Below are positions 62,529 to 64,000 of a stretch of DNA of 64,000 nt, one piece after another (the stretch's first letter is position 1; each line of letters starts with the position of its first letter). Origin of the DNA: Perca fluviatilis (lineage: Eukaryota; Chordata; Actinopteri; Perciformes; Percidae); the NCBI RefSeq assembly GCF_010015445.1, contig NC_053119.1, positions 10,772,550 through 10,836,549 of the forward strand, in the 5' to 3' direction. The notes under the pieces are model-generated. The model made no database searches and was not told the DNA's origin. It saw nothing but the letters and a program-made list of their open reading frames with translations. A program made the position numbers and the translations under genes.

Positions 62529-63844
62529 CAGGTCATCAAGAGATGGTGACAAAAACCTCCAAACTTGTCTCATACAGGTTAGCTTTACCTGTCAAAGTCA
62601 CAACAAAGGTTATCATCTAGCGGTAATACCCACAAATCTCTGTCACACACACACACAACTGTCTGCAAACACTCTGCATGACTGGTAAAATGTCTGACTT
62701 GATGTTTGATTGAGGTGTCCAAGACCAGGCGTTTTTTTCAAACATATGATATTTAAAGGAAAAAGCTGGTGATATTCTATATATTTGTTATTGTCAACAT
62801 ATCCCATGAAAAGACCAAACACAACAACATGTACAGTAGGTTTATCTCTCAATACTTATCGACTGAAGACGTAAATCTTTAAGAACGGGTCATGAATACA
62901 TTTCATTATTAAAAGGCTACATTTCTAAAATAGCCGGGCATTGTAGTTTTTAGCAAACGTTATTCAAACTGGAGTAAATAGCACTTTTTTTGGGGACTAT
63001 TTTCAGTGGCGGATTACTACACATTTGGTGCTCTAGTGAGTATTTACTGCAGCAGGACAGTGTATGTGGGATTTAATCAAAATAATCCAAAGTGGCCATT
63101 TTCATGGTAATGCAGCAACATGCCACCCTGTGCCACAGTGGCTCATTAATGGGTTTTTTTGGACAACAATTGAGCTCTATGGCACAGAGGAATAAACTAC
63201 AGTAAATTAGGCTTTGGCTAAAAAGACAGTGCTTGTTAGTAGGATCAGTTAATCTTTGGTTTCTGTCTTTTCGTGGGATTTGCTGACAATATAAAAAATA
63301 CAGAATATCCCCGCACTTCCTTTAATCACTGCAAAATGGGTGAAGTTGACTTTTGAGTTCACATAAAACGTTTAGCACAATTAACTTTAGGCATTTCCTG
63401 TAAGTTTCATCTTGAGTTATCAAACTCAGTCAAATTTCCCCTGGTGTATGTATATATAGTTGTCTGAAACTCAGTAACGTGCAGTGTTGAGACTGGGGAC
63501 AAAAAAAGAGCACCTGAGATCACCTGACTGCACAACAACAACCAGACACAAACGACCTCAGAAGTCAAGTCCTTCCCATCAGCCCGCCAGCTGTCTTCCA
63601 GTCAGCACTATCCTGCTACAGTCATATCTCTACTGTCGCCTGGCTCTCAAAGCAGCTCACATTACACACTGCTGCAGTTACTGGCCATCTGCGGTGCGTT
63701 ATTAAAAGCTTTTCCATGACAAGAAATGATTCCAGCAGGCGATCAGAGCATATAGAGAACTGTTAGCTGATACCGCTGGCGTGATGTAATGCTGACCGTC
63801 ATTGTTTCGCCATGTGGCTGCACCGCTGTATTTCTGAGACGTGG

Positions 63845-63845
<1 letters not shown>

Positions 63846-63900
<55 letters not shown>

Positions 63901-63936
63901 AAACACACAAACACACAAACACACAAACACACACAA
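63846..63936. repeat. (CA)n microsatellite grading into (ACACACAA)n
   Basis: Pure CA to about 63890, then regular ACAAACAC units, an expanded variant phase. Confidence 0.96.
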
Positions 63937-64000
63937 AAGGCTGCACTGTAGCCAAAAGGTCATGAGACTGATCCCTGCAGCGGCCGAAGTGTCCATAAAG

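Overview
The window looks like ray-finned fish DNA, probably a percomorph. It has long introns, very dense (CA/TG)n microsatellites, tRNA-derived SINEs and many short inverted-repeat DNA elements of teleost type. The only host gene I can support is a stretch of an unconventional myosin IXa gene (myo9a; teleosts usually carry aa and ab copies and I cannot say which this is) on the minus strand. Seven consecutive exons (33556-33462, 32132-32070, 28675-28576, 25403-25350, 18282-18182, 16842-16716, 9075-8986) splice in frame into about 210 residues of the motor domain, from switch I through the upper 50-kDa region. The P-loop exon must lie upstream (beyond 64000) and the switch II/relay exons downstream (below 1), so the whole window lies inside one gene.

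Layout: 1-8985 is intron, holding a degraded Tc1-like transposon with an internal inversion and a 1.2-kb element with 350-bp inverted repeats. 9076-33461 holds introns between the exons, with piggyBac-like (TTAA-flanked) MITEs, hAT remnants, a 37-bp perfect palindrome, two tRNA-derived SINEs and several large CA/TG arrays. 33557-64000 contains no recognisable exon and is read as one intron of at least 30 kb. It holds hAT elements (one with a BED-finger remnant, one carrying a dead non-LTR retrotransposon endonuclease), three-base-target elements, another SINE, LINE remnants and a suspicious homopolymer block at about 59.33-59.48 kb.

No prokaryotic features, CRISPR arrays, true tRNA or rRNA genes, or complete mobile-element genes were found. 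The most noteworthy signals are structural: pairs of the same repeat in opposite orientation flanking groups of myo9a exons, recurrent TTAA-flanked palindromic elements of different families, nested insertions with readable target duplications, a NAGNAG splice acceptor, and a SINE that landed 24 bases from a weak splice donor.
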